DNA of 64,000 nt from CBDCTM01 sp965222005. Its GTDB lineage: Bacteria; Bacteroidota; Bacteroidia; Chitinophagales; Saprospiraceae. The position numbers were made by a program, and so were the translations under genes. Below the pieces are notes generated by a model. The model did no database searches and was not told the DNA's origin. It saw only the letters and a program-made list of their open reading frames with translations. Shown here piece after piece: positions 1-9,988 of the stretch. Numbering within the stretch: position 1 is the stretch's first letter; every line of letters begins with the position of its first letter. Where the stretch lies: NCBI GenBank assembly GCA_965222005.1, contig OZ244935.1, positions 5,332,001-5,396,000 on the forward strand. Reading direction: 5' to 3'.

Positions 1-1375
1 TGGATACCGAAATATCGGAAGAGTGGGGTACGTCATCAAGTTGTATTCCTCGTCTGATATACGCGGGTTGGTTTTCCAAATCGTTGACAGTTTGCGGATT
101 GTTCAATTTCACTCCGCTGTTTTTCCTGCGATGTTGTTCGCGGCGCTGTTGCTCAAATTCCATCCTTCTGCGCCGTTCCTCCTCCATCCGTTCCTTTTCT
201 TCGCTTTTGATGTAGGGCTCTTCGTAAGAATAATGACTGCTATGATATTTTTTGATATTGGCTTCGATATTGTCAAATTCGACCGTTTTGGAATGGCCTG
301 AAGTGGGGTCTTCACTAAAGCCGAGATCAAACAGGCTTTCTCGTTTCCTGGGCGCATCTTCATCCAAAGAAACTACGATCTTCTCTTCGCCTGGCTGCTG
401 ATACTTCAATTTTGGCCCCTTGTGCTCAAAGCCTGTAGCAATCAAGGTAACGGAGATAGCTTCGCCCATCGTTTCATCATAACAATTACCCCAGATCAAG
501 TCGGTGCCATAACCAGCCTCTTCCTGCACAAATTCCGTGATCTCAAATATCTCATCCATCGTTACCTCTTTGGTACCGCTGGTAATGTTGAGCAAGATGT
601 GCTGGGCCCCTTTGATATTGTTATCTTCCAGCAAGGGTGAGCTGAGGGCTGCATCTACTGCACGCTTGGCGCGGTCGTCCCCTTCAGCAACGGCCGTACC
701 CATGATAGCTACGCCACTATTGCGCATCACGGTATTTACGTCCTCAAAATCCACGTTTACATAACCTGGCACTGTAATGATCTCGGCGATGCCTTTGGCG
801 GCAGTCGCCAGGATGTCATCCGCCTTTGAGAAGGCATCCGATAGTACGAGGTTGCCATGGATTTGGCGTAGTTTGTCATTGGAAATGATGATGAGGGTAT
901 CCACATTTTTCTTCAGCTCTTCCAGTCCATCCACCCCATGCTTGGCACGGCGGCGGCCTTCAAAGGTAAAAGGCAGCGTAACGATGCCCACCGTGAGGAT
1001 GTCCATTTCCTGCGCGGTTTTGGCAATAATGGGAGCTGCGCCCGTACCTGTACCGCCCCCCATACCTGCGGTGACGAACAGCATTTTGGTATTATTTTCC
1101 AAAAACCTGCGCACGTCTTCGATAGATTCGAGGCAGGCCTGGCGGCCAATATTGGGTTTGGAACCGGCGCCGCGCCCTTCGGTGAGCTCAGGGCCGAGTT
1201 GGATTTTGGTGGGCACAGGGCTAAGTTCCATAGCCTGATTGTCCGTGTTGCAAATAGCAAAGTCAACACCTACTATTCCTTGCTGATACATGTGGGTTAC
1301 GGCATTGCTGCCACCTCCACCAACTCCGATGACTTTGATGATTGATCCTTCTTCTTTTGGCAATGCGAATTGCAT
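1..1375 (-). CDS. ftsZ: Cell division protein FtsZ (C-terminal end outside window)
   Basis: Tubulin-like GTPase that polymerises into the division ring. The reading frame starts at ATG 1375 and stays open to the window edge, giving 458 codons. The N-terminus reads MQFALPKEEGSIIKVIGVGG and carries the GGGGSNAV nucleotide loop; the tubulin signature GMGGGTGTGAAP follows near residue 100. A charged, Arg/Glu-rich linker leads to PAYIRRG and then LDDVPHSSD, which resembles the conserved C-terminal peptide of Bacteroidota FtsZ that binds FtsA. Probably only about ten residues are missing. It is the last gene of the division cluster and follows ftsA by 87 bp. The identification is very secure. Confidence 0.97.
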   Translation of the reverse strand, partial: MQFALPKEEGSIIKVIGVGGGGSNAVTHMYQQGIVGVDFAICNTDNQAMELSPVPTKIQLGPELTEGRGAGSKPNIGRQACLESIEDVRRFLENNTKMLFVTAGMGGGTGTGAAPIIAKTAQEMDILTVGIVTLPFTFEGRRRAKHGVDGLEELKKNVDTLIIISNDKLRQIHGNLVLSDAFSKADDILATAAKGIAEIITVPGYVNVDFEDVNTVMRNSGVAIMGTAVAEGDDRAKRAVDAALSSPLLEDNNIKGAQHILLNITSGTKEVTMDEIFEITEFVQEEAGYGTDLIWGNCYDETMGEAISVTLIATGFEHKGPKLKYQQPGEEKIVVSLDEDAPRKRESLFDLGFSEDPTSGHSKTVEFDNIEANIKKYHSSHYSYEEPYIKSEEKERMEEERRRRMEFEQQRREQHRRKNSGVKLNNPQTVNDLENQPAYIRRGIQLDDVPHSSDISVS

Positions 1376-1462
1376 AATTAAAATTTTAGTGGTTTAAAAA
1401 ATCTAATTGCTCATAGTCTGTTATAAAAATCGCTTCTTTTTCAACTTGTACAAGTGAAATGG

Positions 1463-2785
1463 TTAAAACTCGGCATCCGCATCCGCTTCAAACCATTCCT
1501 TGGTCTTTTTGAACAGCTTATCGTACCATTTGCCATTTTGCTCTAGCTGCCCATCGCTAAAATCAAGCTCTTCAAGTTCTTCCACCAGCTCCTCTTCGAT
1601 ATAAGGCGTATTCTCCGCTTCCTTGATGCCCTTGATCAACAGGCCAATGGCGGTAGCAAAAATGGGGCTGCTCACCTTTTCGTTGTAGCCATGCGCCAAA
1701 TGCTCTACCGGAAATCCGAGCCGGGTACTCATCCCTGTATGATAGGCAACCAGCTTTTCGATGTGGTTGAGCAAGGCGCCACCGCCTGTCAGTACGATGC
1801 CTCCGATGAGCTTGCGCTCGAATCCCGAGCGTTGGATTTCCCACATCACATAGTCAAAAATCTCTTCAAGGCGAGCCTGGATGATTCGTGCCAGGTTCTT
1901 TTCAGAGATTTCCTTCGGCTCGCGCCCCTTGAGGCCCGGAATGGTGATAATGCGATTGTCATACACTTCATCGGGCAAAGCAGAGCCAAATTTTATCTTC
2001 AGCTTTTCCGCTTGCTGATGCATCACCGTGCATCCTTCCTTGATATCGGTAGTGATCGCATTGCCGCCAAAGGGAATGACAGCAGTATGGCGAATGATGC
2101 CTTCCTGGAAGATGGTAATATCAGTAGTGCCGCCTCCCATATCCACCAGCGCAACGCCGGCTTCCTTTTCTTCATCACTGAGCACAGCCGCTGCCGAAGC
2201 GATGGGCTCCAGAGTCATATCCATCACTTTCAGGCCCACTCTCTCGATACAACGATAGATGTTGTTGGATGCGGTGATCTGACCGGTGATGATATGAAAG
2301 TTGGCTTCCAGGCGAACCCCCGACATGCCTATCGGATCGGTGATACCTTGTTCACTATCCACAGTATATTCCTGAGGAATGACGTGCAATATCTTGTCGC
2401 CGGGCGGCAGCACCAGCTTGTACATGTCTTTAATCAGCTTATCAATGTCTTTCTGGCTGATCTCAGTGAGTACGTCATCGCGGGTCAGAATGCCCCGATG
2501 CTGCAGGCTTTTGATATGCTGACCTGCGATGCCTACCTGTACCCTTCTCACAGGCTCTTTGATGTGGCGTTCAGCATTGGCGATGGCATCGGTAATGGCC
2601 TTCACAGTTTTTTCGATATTGGAAACCACGCCGCGCGAAACCCCGTTGGATTCCACTTTTCCAATGCCCAGGATTTCGATTTTGTCGTGTTCGTTTTTAC
2701 GACCTGCAATAGCACAGACTTTGGTTGTGCCAATGTCGAGGGCAACGATCACTTGATGTTTTTGTTCATTTAAGTTCTCCATCAT
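1463..2785 (-). CDS. ftsA: Cell division protein FtsA
   Basis: Actin-fold ATPase that tethers FtsZ filaments to the membrane. The 440 residues begin with an actin-type phosphate-1 motif (VALDIGTTKVCAIAGRK). The phosphate-2 region GVALVDMGGGTTDITIF is near residue 200 and a third nucleotide-binding segment, IGGIVLTGGGALL, is near residue 330. The tail WYDKLFKKTKEWFE is amphipathic and fits the usual membrane-targeting helix. Two consecutive ATG codons open the gene (2785 and 2782), so the exact start is ambiguous by one residue. It lies between ftsQ and ftsZ, the standard order. Confidence 0.97.
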   Translation of the reverse strand: MMENLNEQKHQVIVALDIGTTKVCAIAGRKNEHDKIEILGIGKVESNGVSRGVVSNIEKTVKAITDAIANAERHIKEPVRRVQVGIAGQHIKSLQHRGILTRDDVLTEISQKDIDKLIKDMYKLVLPPGDKILHVIPQEYTVDSEQGITDPIGMSGVRLEANFHIITGQITASNNIYRCIERVGLKVMDMTLEPIASAAAVLSDEEKEAGVALVDMGGGTTDITIFQEGIIRHTAVIPFGGNAITTDIKEGCTVMHQQAEKLKIKFGSALPDEVYDNRIITIPGLKGREPKEISEKNLARIIQARLEEIFDYVMWEIQRSGFERKLIGGIVLTGGGALLNHIEKLVAYHTGMSTRLGFPVEHLAHGYNEKVSSPIFATAIGLLIKGIKEAENTPYIEEELVEELEELDFSDGQLEQNGKWYDKLFKKTKEWFEADADAEF

Positions 2786-2855
2786 AGTACATATGTTTTA
2801 AAAAAATCAGAAGAGGAAGAAGTATTTCTATTGAGTAAATACGGGTTCATTTTTA

Positions 2856-3632
2856 TTAGCTTTTTTTGGCTATTATTTGATTTTTATATTTCAAATTGAT
2901 GCTTCTGTATTTTTGCCATCCGCTATAGGGCAAGGCTTCCTTGTAGAAAGTTTTCAACTTAAAAATTTTATCTGCCATCCTTTCGTAAGGCCCGATGATG
3001 ATCTTTTGACGGCCAATTTTAGGTATCAGCAGAAAGTCGTTTTGGTCGTTTACATAGATCTGTTCTACCAAAGGCTGCAGCAAGTCATCATTCAAAATAT
3101 CCTGGGTCAACAGAAACATATCCTTCAGCAAATGCCCTTCTTGCTCCATAAAATCGGGCACATAAGGCGGGATATTTCCCGATGCAACCAGCACGCGGGC
3201 TGTAAAATGCTTCGACATGGGCATTTGCCTGCCGTCCGCATCCAGATAGTAGCTTAGCCCGCTCCGGTCGATCACCCTGATTATCGGCACGCGCTGTCTT
3301 ACAGTTATCTGCACTTCGTTGAGTGCATTGATATACACATCCGCCTCTTTGACAAAGGGGTCAGCCTCCAGTACCCGCTCTACCCGTTCTACATCCAGTA
3401 GCCCGATGGGCAACCCAGCCAGCACATGCCCGAAACTCCGCTCGATATTCAGCAAAATATCCTCACGGCTGATAAAGCTGTTGCCATCCTGAAGCGCTTC
3501 CACCGTGATGAAAACATCCTTGGCATCCTTGCTCTTCTTCTTTTCCGCTACCGAGATGACAATTGCTGCGGTAAGAAGTAAGATGGCCAGCATGCCAATG
3601 CGTTTGATGGTTACTAATGTATCTTCATTCAT
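2856..3632 (-). CDS. ftsQ: Cell division protein FtsQ
   Basis: Bitopic divisome protein. It has a short cytoplasmic N-terminus, one membrane segment (IGMLAILLLTAAIVISVAE, about residues 12-30), then a periplasmic part that fits a POTRA region followed by the FtsQ beta domain. The segment LLDVERVERVLEADPFVKEADVY followed by QITVRQRVPIIRVID is typical of FtsQ/DivIB. The 258-residue length is normal. Its start overlaps the end of murC by 8 bp, which suggests translational coupling. FtsQ is poorly conserved, so the call rests on topology plus position between murC and ftsA. Confidence 0.88.
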   Translation of the reverse strand: MNEDTLVTIKRIGMLAILLLTAAIVISVAEKKKSKDAKDVFITVEALQDGNSFISREDILLNIERSFGHVLAGLPIGLLDVERVERVLEADPFVKEADVYINALNEVQITVRQRVPIIRVIDRSGLSYYLDADGRQMPMSKHFTARVLVASGNIPPYVPDFMEQEGHLLKDMFLLTQDILNDDLLQPLVEQIYVNDQNDFLLIPKIGRQKIIIGPYERMADKIFKLKTFYKEALPYSGWQKYRSINLKYKNQIIAKKS

Positions 3633-4986
3633 TCGCTAAAAGCGATTTAACAGGTTGCACAAATGTGTCAATATCTCCGGCTCCTAATGTCAGCAGCACT
3701 TCCAGATCGAGCGTTTTCAAAGTATCCAGCAAAGTAGCTTTCTTCACCAATTGCCGGTCGGGGAGGTGCATCCTCTCCAATATCATCCCTGCTTCCACGC
3801 CTGGTATCGGCTCTTCCCTGGCCGGATAAATATCCATCAACAAGCAGCGGTCCAGCCGATCGAGTGCCGCAGCAAAGCCATCGGCAAAGTCGCGGGTGCG
3901 GCTATACAGGTGCGGTTGAAAGATGCCCGTGATTTTTCGTTTTGGGAACAAAGTTCGGGCTGCATAAATGGCTGCCTCCAGTTCCGTTGGATGATGGGCA
4001 TAATCGTCGATATAGACAAGCTGCTCATTGGCAAAAACTCTTTCAAACCGCCGCCTGATGCCTTTAAAATTGAGCAAAGCTGCTCTGATTGCTGCTTCGC
4101 TGAGGTCCAATAGCTGGGCCACGGCAATGGCTGCGACTGCGTTTTCAACATTGTGGAAACCCGGCAGGGTAAATTGCAGGGCTTTCAAATTTTCAAAGGG
4201 GCTTTGCAAATCAAACACAAACATGCCATTCTCCACACGAATATCCCGGGCACAAAAATCGCCAGCTTCCAGCCCATAACTCCAGGCTTCCCTGAGCCGA
4301 CTAATTTGGCCGGCCAGCTGCCCGGCCAGCGAAAATCGGTAAATGAGCCGCCCATCCGCCTTGATGCCTTCTGCGAATTGACAAAACCCCGCTGCCATCT
4401 GATCCGCCGAACCATAAATATCGAGATGGTCGGCATCCATGGAAAGGATGAGGGCAATATCGGGCTGTAGCTGTAAAAAACTGCGGTCGTATTCGTCCGC
4501 CTCAGCCACCATCCAGCCAGAATGGCCCGCCACGAAGTTGGAGCCAAAGTTGTTGGCTATACCGCCCAAAAAAGCAGTGCAATCGATCCCTCCGCTTCGC
4601 AGCAAATGCGCCAGAATAGTGCTGGTAGTGGTTTTGCCATGCGTACCCGCTACTGCAATTGCCTGATGAGCTTGGCTGATCAATCCGAGTACTTCAGCCC
4701 GCTTTTTCAGCGGAAATCCTTTTTGGCGGATGTAGCTCAGTTCAGCCAGGCTATCGGGAATGGCGGGAGTATAGACCACCAGATCCGGATCGTGTGGAAT
4801 AGCGCCAATATCATCGTCGTAATGGATTTGCATCCCTTCTTCGACCAACTTTTTGGTCAAAGCTGTTTCTGTTTTATCGTATCCGTAAATAGCTTTTCCG
4901 CAGCTGTTGAAATATCTGGCAAGAGCGCTCATGCCAATCCCCCCAATGCCGAGGAAGTAAACCTTATGAAGCTTGTCGATCTTCAA
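3625..4986 (-). CDS. murC: UDP-N-acetylmuramate--L-alanine ligase MurC
   Basis: ATP-dependent cytoplasmic ligase adding L-Ala to UDP-MurNAc, the first step of the stem peptide. The 453-residue protein has the N-terminal UDP-binding loop FLGIGGIGMSALA, the ATP loop AVAGTHGKTTT (about residues 114-124), the central DAxHLDIYG-like segment (DADHLDIYGS) and the C-terminal domain with YIDDYAHHPTE. Because the glycine loop lies at the extreme N-terminus and an in-frame stop sits at 5008-5010, the start must be the TTG at 4986. It overlaps ftsQ by 8 bp and is separated from murG by 145 AT-rich bases. Confidence 0.96.
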   Translation of the reverse strand: MKIDKLHKVYFLGIGGIGMSALARYFNSCGKAIYGYDKTETALTKKLVEEGMQIHYDDDIGAIPHDPDLVVYTPAIPDSLAELSYIRQKGFPLKKRAEVLGLISQAHQAIAVAGTHGKTTTSTILAHLLRSGGIDCTAFLGGIANNFGSNFVAGHSGWMVAEADEYDRSFLQLQPDIALILSMDADHLDIYGSADQMAAGFCQFAEGIKADGRLIYRFSLAGQLAGQISRLREAWSYGLEAGDFCARDIRVENGMFVFDLQSPFENLKALQFTLPGFHNVENAVAAIAVAQLLDLSEAAIRAALLNFKGIRRRFERVFANEQLVYIDDYAHHPTELEAAIYAARTLFPKRKITGIFQPHLYSRTRDFADGFAAALDRLDRCLLMDIYPAREEPIPGVEAGMILERMHLPDRQLVKKATLLDTLKTLDLEVLLTLGAGDIDTFVQPVKSLLANE

Positions 4987-5131
4987 TTTTGTTTGGTTTG
5001 TAGCTATTCACAGTATATTTGATGATCAGTTTTAATAATTTTTAAAGTATAAGTCGCTGTTTATCAGTAGTGTTACAAAGTATGTGCCTAAATTTTTATA
5101 TATTATTTTTTTAATTTAAAAATTTCGTCAT

Positions 5132-6235
5132 CTATCCCATAACGGCCAGTTTGAGCACCTCTTCAGCGATGAGCTTTGCTGCCTGAGGCTTTGCCAGGCG
5201 GCTGATATTCCGGCTCAGTTGGCTGCGCAGCTCCCCATCAGCCTGCAATTTGATAGCCTGCGGGATCATCTGGCTCGCTGCTTCGCTGTCTTTTATCATC
5301 ACCGCCGCCTTTTGGTTTACCAATGCCCGGGCATTGTGCGCCTGATGGTCTTCAGCCACATTGGGCGAAGGCACCAACACGGCTGCTTTGCCCAGTATGC
5401 ACAGCTCTGCGATAGTCATGGCTCCTGCTCTGCAAATGATCACGTCGGCCATCAAATAGGCCAAATCCATGCGATCGATAAAGGCTACGAGCTTTACATT
5501 GGGCAATGCTGCTGACTGGCTCTTTACATAGCGCTGAGTATATAATTTGCCACATTGCCACAGCAGCTGAATTTCCGGATTTGCCTTCAATACCTCCGTG
5601 CTGGCGGCCACAGCTTCGTTCATCGACCGGGCTCCGAGGCTACCGCCAAACAGCAAGATGACCGGCTTTTGGCTGTCCAGGCCAAAATATTGAAAGGCTT
5701 CGGCAAGGCGCTTTGGAGGCAAGGCAATATCCTGCCGCACCGGATTGCCCGTCAGCAGAAGCTTGTCAGCCGGGAAAAAGCGCTCCATCTGCTCATAGGC
5801 CACACAGATTCTGTCCACCTTTTTGCCGAGCAGCCGATTGGTAATGCCCGGAAAGGAGTTTTGCTCCTGTATCAGGCTTTTGCTACCCAGGCGACTGGCC
5901 ATTTCGAGCATCGGCCCGCTGGCAAAGCCACCCACTCCTACCACCACATCGGGCCGGAAGCGGCGTAGAATGCGGGTCGATTTCCAAAGGCTGGCGATCA
6001 GCTTGAATGGAAACAGCAGATTCCGCCATGTCCATTTTCGGTGAAAACCACTTATCCAGAGGCCTTCTATGGGATATCCCGCTTTCGGGACTTTCTCCAT
6101 TTCGAGTTTGTCTTGGGCTCCGACAAACAGTATGTCAATATCCGGTTGCTTGGCTTTCAGTGCATTGGCAATGGCGATGGCCGGAAATATATGGCCCCCG
6201 CTACCTCCTCCGCTGATGATGATTTTATTGTTCAT
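5132..6235 (-). CDS. murG: UDP-GlcNAc:lipid I GlcNAc transferase MurG
   Basis: Peripheral membrane glycosyltransferase (GT28) that converts lipid I to lipid II. It shows the N-terminal GGGSGGHIFPAIAIA loop, the hydrophobic membrane-association patch around WRNLLFPFKLIASLWK, and the C-terminal donor-binding part with LLFGGSLGARSMN and IICRAGAMTIAELCILGKAAVLVPSPNVAEDHQ, given here only in part. The 367-residue length matches the family. ATG start at 6235, 18 bp after the ftsW stop, so it is probably co-transcribed with ftsW and murD. Confidence 0.97.
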   Translation of the reverse strand: MNNKIIISGGGSGGHIFPAIAIANALKAKQPDIDILFVGAQDKLEMEKVPKAGYPIEGLWISGFHRKWTWRNLLFPFKLIASLWKSTRILRRFRPDVVVGVGGFASGPMLEMASRLGSKSLIQEQNSFPGITNRLLGKKVDRICVAYEQMERFFPADKLLLTGNPVRQDIALPPKRLAEAFQYFGLDSQKPVILLFGGSLGARSMNEAVAASTEVLKANPEIQLLWQCGKLYTQRYVKSQSAALPNVKLVAFIDRMDLAYLMADVIICRAGAMTIAELCILGKAAVLVPSPNVAEDHQAHNARALVNQKAAVMIKDSEAASQMIPQAIKLQADGELRSQLSRNISRLAKPQAAKLIAEEVLKLAVMG

Positions 6236-6253
6236 CCGCTTCCGGATTTTTTT

Positions 6254-7387
6254 TTAAATCGTCTTTTCAATATACCTGCTCACACTCAGTATCATCCCGA
6301 ATGCCAGGCTGGAGAATATAATTGATGTGCCTCCCATGCTCACCAGCGGCAACGTCAGCCCGGTTACCGGCACCAGATGCACCGATACGGCAATATTGGC
6401 AAGCGCTTGTACTACTATGTAAAGGCAAAGGCCCATCACCAGCATAGCTCCAAAGGCTTTGGGGCTACGGGTAACAATGCTTACGCATCTAAAAAACAGC
6501 AACACATATAAGGCGATGATCACAAAGCCCCCCACCAGGCCGTATTCTTCACAAATGATGGCAAAGATGAAATCGGAATAGGGTGCGGGCAGGAAGTTGC
6601 GTTGAATGCTGTTGCCCGGTCCTACCCCAAAGAGCTCCCCGTCAGCAATGGCGATTTTTGCTTGCTGTATCTGGTAGCCCCCTTCGTTGTTGGTCATAAA
6701 CTCCTGCATGCGGGCTATCCAGGTTTCCCAGCGGATTACCTCCGGAAAGAACTGGCCGACGATAATCAGGCAGGAAAATACCACCACGCCTAAGAACAGC
6801 AGCAGCAAAATGTATTTCAGGCTTACCCTCCCGATAAACATCATCAGTACACAGGTGAAAAACAGCAGCATAGCTGTAGAAAGGTCAGCCGGTGCAATGA
6901 GGCTGCAGATAATCAATACGGGTACTATGATGGGCAGGAAGGCGCTATTGAAATCGGTGATATATTCCTGCTTTGCCGAGATCGTACGGGCTACATATAT
7001 AATAAGGGCCAGCTTGGCAAAGTCGGAGGTTTGGAAGGTGAGCCCTACCCCGGGTACGGTGATCCATCGCCTGGCCTCGTTCACTTCGGCACCAAAGGCT
7101 ATGGTATAAACCAGCAATGGAATGCAGATCATTAACAAATAGGGAGCAATTTTGGAATATCTTGAATACGGCATCATGTAGCACAGGTAGGTCAAAAACA
7201 GCCCGCCTGCTATGAATACAAAGTGCTTGATGAGGTAAAACTCCGTATTGCCGCCCCGCTCCTTGAAAGCAATAGAGCCGGTAGCACTATACACCGCTAG
7301 TATGGAAAACAGCGCCAACACCGCCACGATCATCCAAATGGCCCGGTCGCCTCTTAATTCTGCATATATTCTATTTCCTATCGACAT
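6254..7387 (-). CDS. ftsW: SEDS peptidoglycan glycosyltransferase FtsW
   Basis: Polytopic SEDS-family glycan polymerase of the divisome that acts together with the FtsI transpeptidase. The 377 residues contain about ten hydrophobic helices. SEDS landmarks are present: ARRWITVPGVGLTFQTSDFAKLALI early in the protein (given in part), GVGPGNSIQRNFLPAPYSDFIFA in the large extracellular loop, and VTGLTLPLVSMGGTS near the end. The start overlaps the murD stop by 10 bp, indicating coupling. FtsW is chosen over RodA because of its place between murD and murG. Confidence 0.95.
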   Translation of the reverse strand: MSIGNRIYAELRGDRAIWMIVAVLALFSILAVYSATGSIAFKERGGNTEFYLIKHFVFIAGGLFLTYLCYMMPYSRYSKIAPYLLMICIPLLVYTIAFGAEVNEARRWITVPGVGLTFQTSDFAKLALIIYVARTISAKQEYITDFNSAFLPIIVPVLIICSLIAPADLSTAMLLFFTCVLMMFIGRVSLKYILLLLFLGVVVFSCLIIVGQFFPEVIRWETWIARMQEFMTNNEGGYQIQQAKIAIADGELFGVGPGNSIQRNFLPAPYSDFIFAIICEEYGLVGGFVIIALYVLLFFRCVSIVTRSPKAFGAMLVMGLCLYIVVQALANIAVSVHLVPVTGLTLPLVSMGGTSIIFSSLAFGMILSVSRYIEKTI

Positions 7388-8700
7388 GATAAATTTGTCA
7401 ACTTTAGTACCGCTGCCTTAAATTGATTGCCACGGTCTTCGTAATTATCAAATAAGTCAAAGCTGGCGCAGGCTGGTGAGAGCAGTACGATATCGCCGCG
7501 CCGCGCCAATTGGCTGGCCTTCAGCACCGCCTCCTCTGCCGAACGGCTTTCGAGTAGCGGGATATCCAGCCCGCCAAAATTGTTAATTAGCTTTTGGTTG
7601 TCCAGGCCCAGGCAAACAATAGCCTTCACCTTTTCATTCACCAATTCCATCAAAGGCTCATAATTATTGCCTTTATCCGTACCGCCTACCAGCCAGATGA
7701 CGGGCTGGTTCATGGCAAGCAAGGCATAATAAACAGAATCCACATTGGTAGCTTTACTGTCATTGATATATCGAACTCCCTTCACAGTAGCCACACTTTC
7801 CAGCCGGTGCGGAACACTTTTGTAGGTATCCAGGCCGCGCTGGATATCTTCTGCGCTCGCCCCCATATGCAAAGCAGCCTGAATAGCGCAACTGGCATTG
7901 AACAAGTTGTGCGGAGCTTGCAGGGTTTCGTTGGTCAGCTCGAAGGGATGCTCCCCAATGCGGAGCAATTTACTTGCCGACTCCGGAAAAGCGATGGGCA
8001 ACTGGCGAGGAGCTAACTCCCTGTCTTTCAAATAGTTAGCAATATTTTGATCGTCGGCATTGTAGATAAAATAGTCCATTTCAGTTTGATTTTTAATAAT
8101 CCGGAACTTGGCTTGGATGTATTTTTCGAGCTCATAATCATAGCGATCAAGATGATCGGGTATGATATTGAGCAGGATGGCTACATCCGGCCGAAAGCTG
8201 CGGATACCGTCCAATTGGAAGCTACTGAGCTCCAGTACGTAAGTGTTTGTAAGTTTCGTAGCGACAAGCCTGGCAAAACTGTGACCGACATTCCCCCCAA
8301 TGCCCACATCGAGTCCTGCTGTGTGGAGTAGGTGATACGTAAGTGTAGTTGTGGTCGTTTTCCCATTGCTTCCGGTGATCGCTATGATCTCCGCTTTAGT
8401 ATGTCGGCCGGCAAATTCGATTTCAGAAATCAGCGGAATCCCTTTTTGCCGGATTTGCTGAATCAGCGGCGTATCGGGGATGCCGGGACTTTTGATGATT
8501 TCGTCGGCTTTAAAAATTAGTTTGTTTGTATGTTTGAATTCCTCGTATGGAATTTCGTTTTGTTCCAGTTGTGCTTTGTACGGCTCTTTGATGGCTCCGC
8601 TATCGGATACAAAAACGCGATGACCTGTCTTTTTTGCCAACAAAGCTGCCCCTGCGCCACTTTCTCCTGCTCCCAGAATCACCAAATTCTTTTGCTGCAT
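7378..8700 (-). CDS. murD: UDP-MurNAc-L-Ala--D-glutamate ligase MurD
   Basis: Adds D-Glu to UDP-MurNAc-L-Ala in the cytoplasm. The N-terminal loop LVILGAGESGAGAALLA binds UDP, the ATP loop is ITGSNGKTTTT near residue 115, and the C-terminal half has YINDSKATN (the conserved DSKATN motif of MurD) plus LLSPACASFDLFDNYEDRG. The 440-residue length is normal. It starts 4 bp after the mraY stop and overlaps ftsW by 10 bp, so mraY-murD-ftsW-murG form one tight block. Confidence 0.96.
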   Translation of the reverse strand: MQQKNLVILGAGESGAGAALLAKKTGHRVFVSDSGAIKEPYKAQLEQNEIPYEEFKHTNKLIFKADEIIKSPGIPDTPLIQQIRQKGIPLISEIEFAGRHTKAEIIAITGSNGKTTTTTLTYHLLHTAGLDVGIGGNVGHSFARLVATKLTNTYVLELSSFQLDGIRSFRPDVAILLNIIPDHLDRYDYELEKYIQAKFRIIKNQTEMDYFIYNADDQNIANYLKDRELAPRQLPIAFPESASKLLRIGEHPFELTNETLQAPHNLFNASCAIQAALHMGASAEDIQRGLDTYKSVPHRLESVATVKGVRYINDSKATNVDSVYYALLAMNQPVIWLVGGTDKGNNYEPLMELVNEKVKAIVCLGLDNQKLINNFGGLDIPLLESRSAEEAVLKASQLARRGDIVLLSPACASFDLFDNYEDRGNQFKAAVLKLTNLSCR

Positions 8701-8704
8701 GCCG

Positions 8705-9967
8705 CTAACGAATCTTCAAGGTTAATATGGTCAATACGGCCAGTAATATGCCCACGATCCAAAATCGAATTACTATTTTGGCTTCATGAATCCCCTTTTT
8801 CTGATAGTGATGATGGAGCGGTGACATCAAAAAGATTCTTCTGCCTTCTCCATACTTCTTGCGGGTATATTTGAAGTAGGCTACTTGTATCATTACCGAC
8901 AGATTTTCGACTAAAAATATTCCGCACAGTATCGGTATGAGTAGTTCTTTGCGCAGTATAATGGCCATTGCAGCGATGATGCCGCCAATAGTCAGGCTGC
9001 CGGTATCGCCCATGAATACCTGGGCGGGGAAGCTGTTGTACCACAAAAATCCAACGCAAGCTCCCAGAAAGCAGGCCGAAAAGATCACCATCTCCTGCGT
9101 ATGCGGCAGGTAGAGGATGTTGAGATAATTGGCTGCAATAAGGTTACTGGATACGTAAGCCAGCACCCCAAGCGCTGCGCCGATAATGGCACTAACCCCT
9201 GTGGCCAGGCCATCCAGGCCATCCGTGAGGTTGGCAGCATTGGATACGGCCGTAACGATAAATATGATGATCGGGATAAATACGATCCACACAAATTTAT
9301 CGGCATTATCACCCAAAAACCAAAGCAATTGGCGATAGTTGAAGCGGTTGCCCTTCAAAAAGGGAACATTTGTCAAAGTTGTTTTTACGTGCGCTACTTC
9401 AAGCACCACGCTTTTATCGGTCGGGCTATCCACATAAAATGATTTCACGATTTGATAGCCTCTGTTATTTGCTTCATCCGCATCCATCCGGATCACTACA
9501 TCATTGCTCATCAGCATGGTCAGCCCTACGATCAGCCCCAGACCAATTTGCCCCATTATTTTGAAGCGGCCGCTGAGGCCCTCTTTATTTTTTCTAAAGA
9601 CCTTGATATAATCATCCACAAAACCAATTGCTCCCATCCAGGTAGTAGCCAGCAAGAGCATGATGATGTAAACATTGTTGAGAAAATCGGTCACCAACAG
9701 GCAAGGGATAATAATGGCCATGATGATGATGATGCCCCCCATCGTTGGGGTGCCCTCTTTCTCCTTCTGCCCTTCCAGGCCCAGCTCTCTCACCGATTCG
9801 CCCACCTGCAGTTGCCGCAAAAAGTTGATAATCCGCCTGCCGATAAGCATGGAAATGACCAGCGACAGGATAATGGCCAGCGCAGCACGGAAAGTGATGT
9901 ACTGAAACAGCGCCGCTCCGGGCAGGCCCATGGTTTCCTCAAGGTATGCGAACAAGTAGTACAGCAT
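8705..9967 (-). CDS. mraY: Phospho-MurNAc-pentapeptide transferase MraY
   Basis: Integral membrane enzyme that moves phospho-MurNAc-pentapeptide onto undecaprenyl phosphate to make lipid I. Landmarks are EGTPTMGGIIIIMAI, the FVDDYIKVFRKNKEGL aspartate motif, NLTDGLDGLATG, and the HHHYQKKG stretch near the end. At 420 residues it is about 60 longer than the enterobacterial enzyme. The extra length is mostly a hydrophilic insert between the TMLMSNDVVIRMD region and KFVWIVFIPIII, as I recall for other Bacteroidota MraY. A 12-bp perfect inverted repeat lies just upstream of its ATG. Confidence 0.96.
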   Translation of the reverse strand: MLYYLFAYLEETMGLPGAALFQYITFRAALAIILSLVISMLIGRRIINFLRQLQVGESVRELGLEGQKEKEGTPTMGGIIIIMAIIIPCLLVTDFLNNVYIIMLLLATTWMGAIGFVDDYIKVFRKNKEGLSGRFKIMGQIGLGLIVGLTMLMSNDVVIRMDADEANNRGYQIVKSFYVDSPTDKSVVLEVAHVKTTLTNVPFLKGNRFNYRQLLWFLGDNADKFVWIVFIPIIIFIVTAVSNAANLTDGLDGLATGVSAIIGAALGVLAYVSSNLIAANYLNILYLPHTQEMVIFSACFLGACVGFLWYNSFPAQVFMGDTGSLTIGGIIAAMAIILRKELLIPILCGIFLVENLSVMIQVAYFKYTRKKYGEGRRIFLMSPLHHHYQKKGIHEAKIVIRFWIVGILLAVLTILTLKIR

Positions 9968-9988
9968 AGCTGGCTTTGTAGTTATGGT

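Noticed and set aside
1691..2773. Long plus-strand frame of 360 codons opposite ftsA
   Set aside because: Antisense shadow of ftsA, rich in His, Gln and Phe as expected from reverse reading. The minus-strand frame carries all FtsA motifs.
9719..9740. ATG-triplet run that looks like a microsatellite
   Set aside because: It lies inside mraY and encodes the conserved Gly-Gly-Ile-Ile-Ile-Ile-Met membrane segment.
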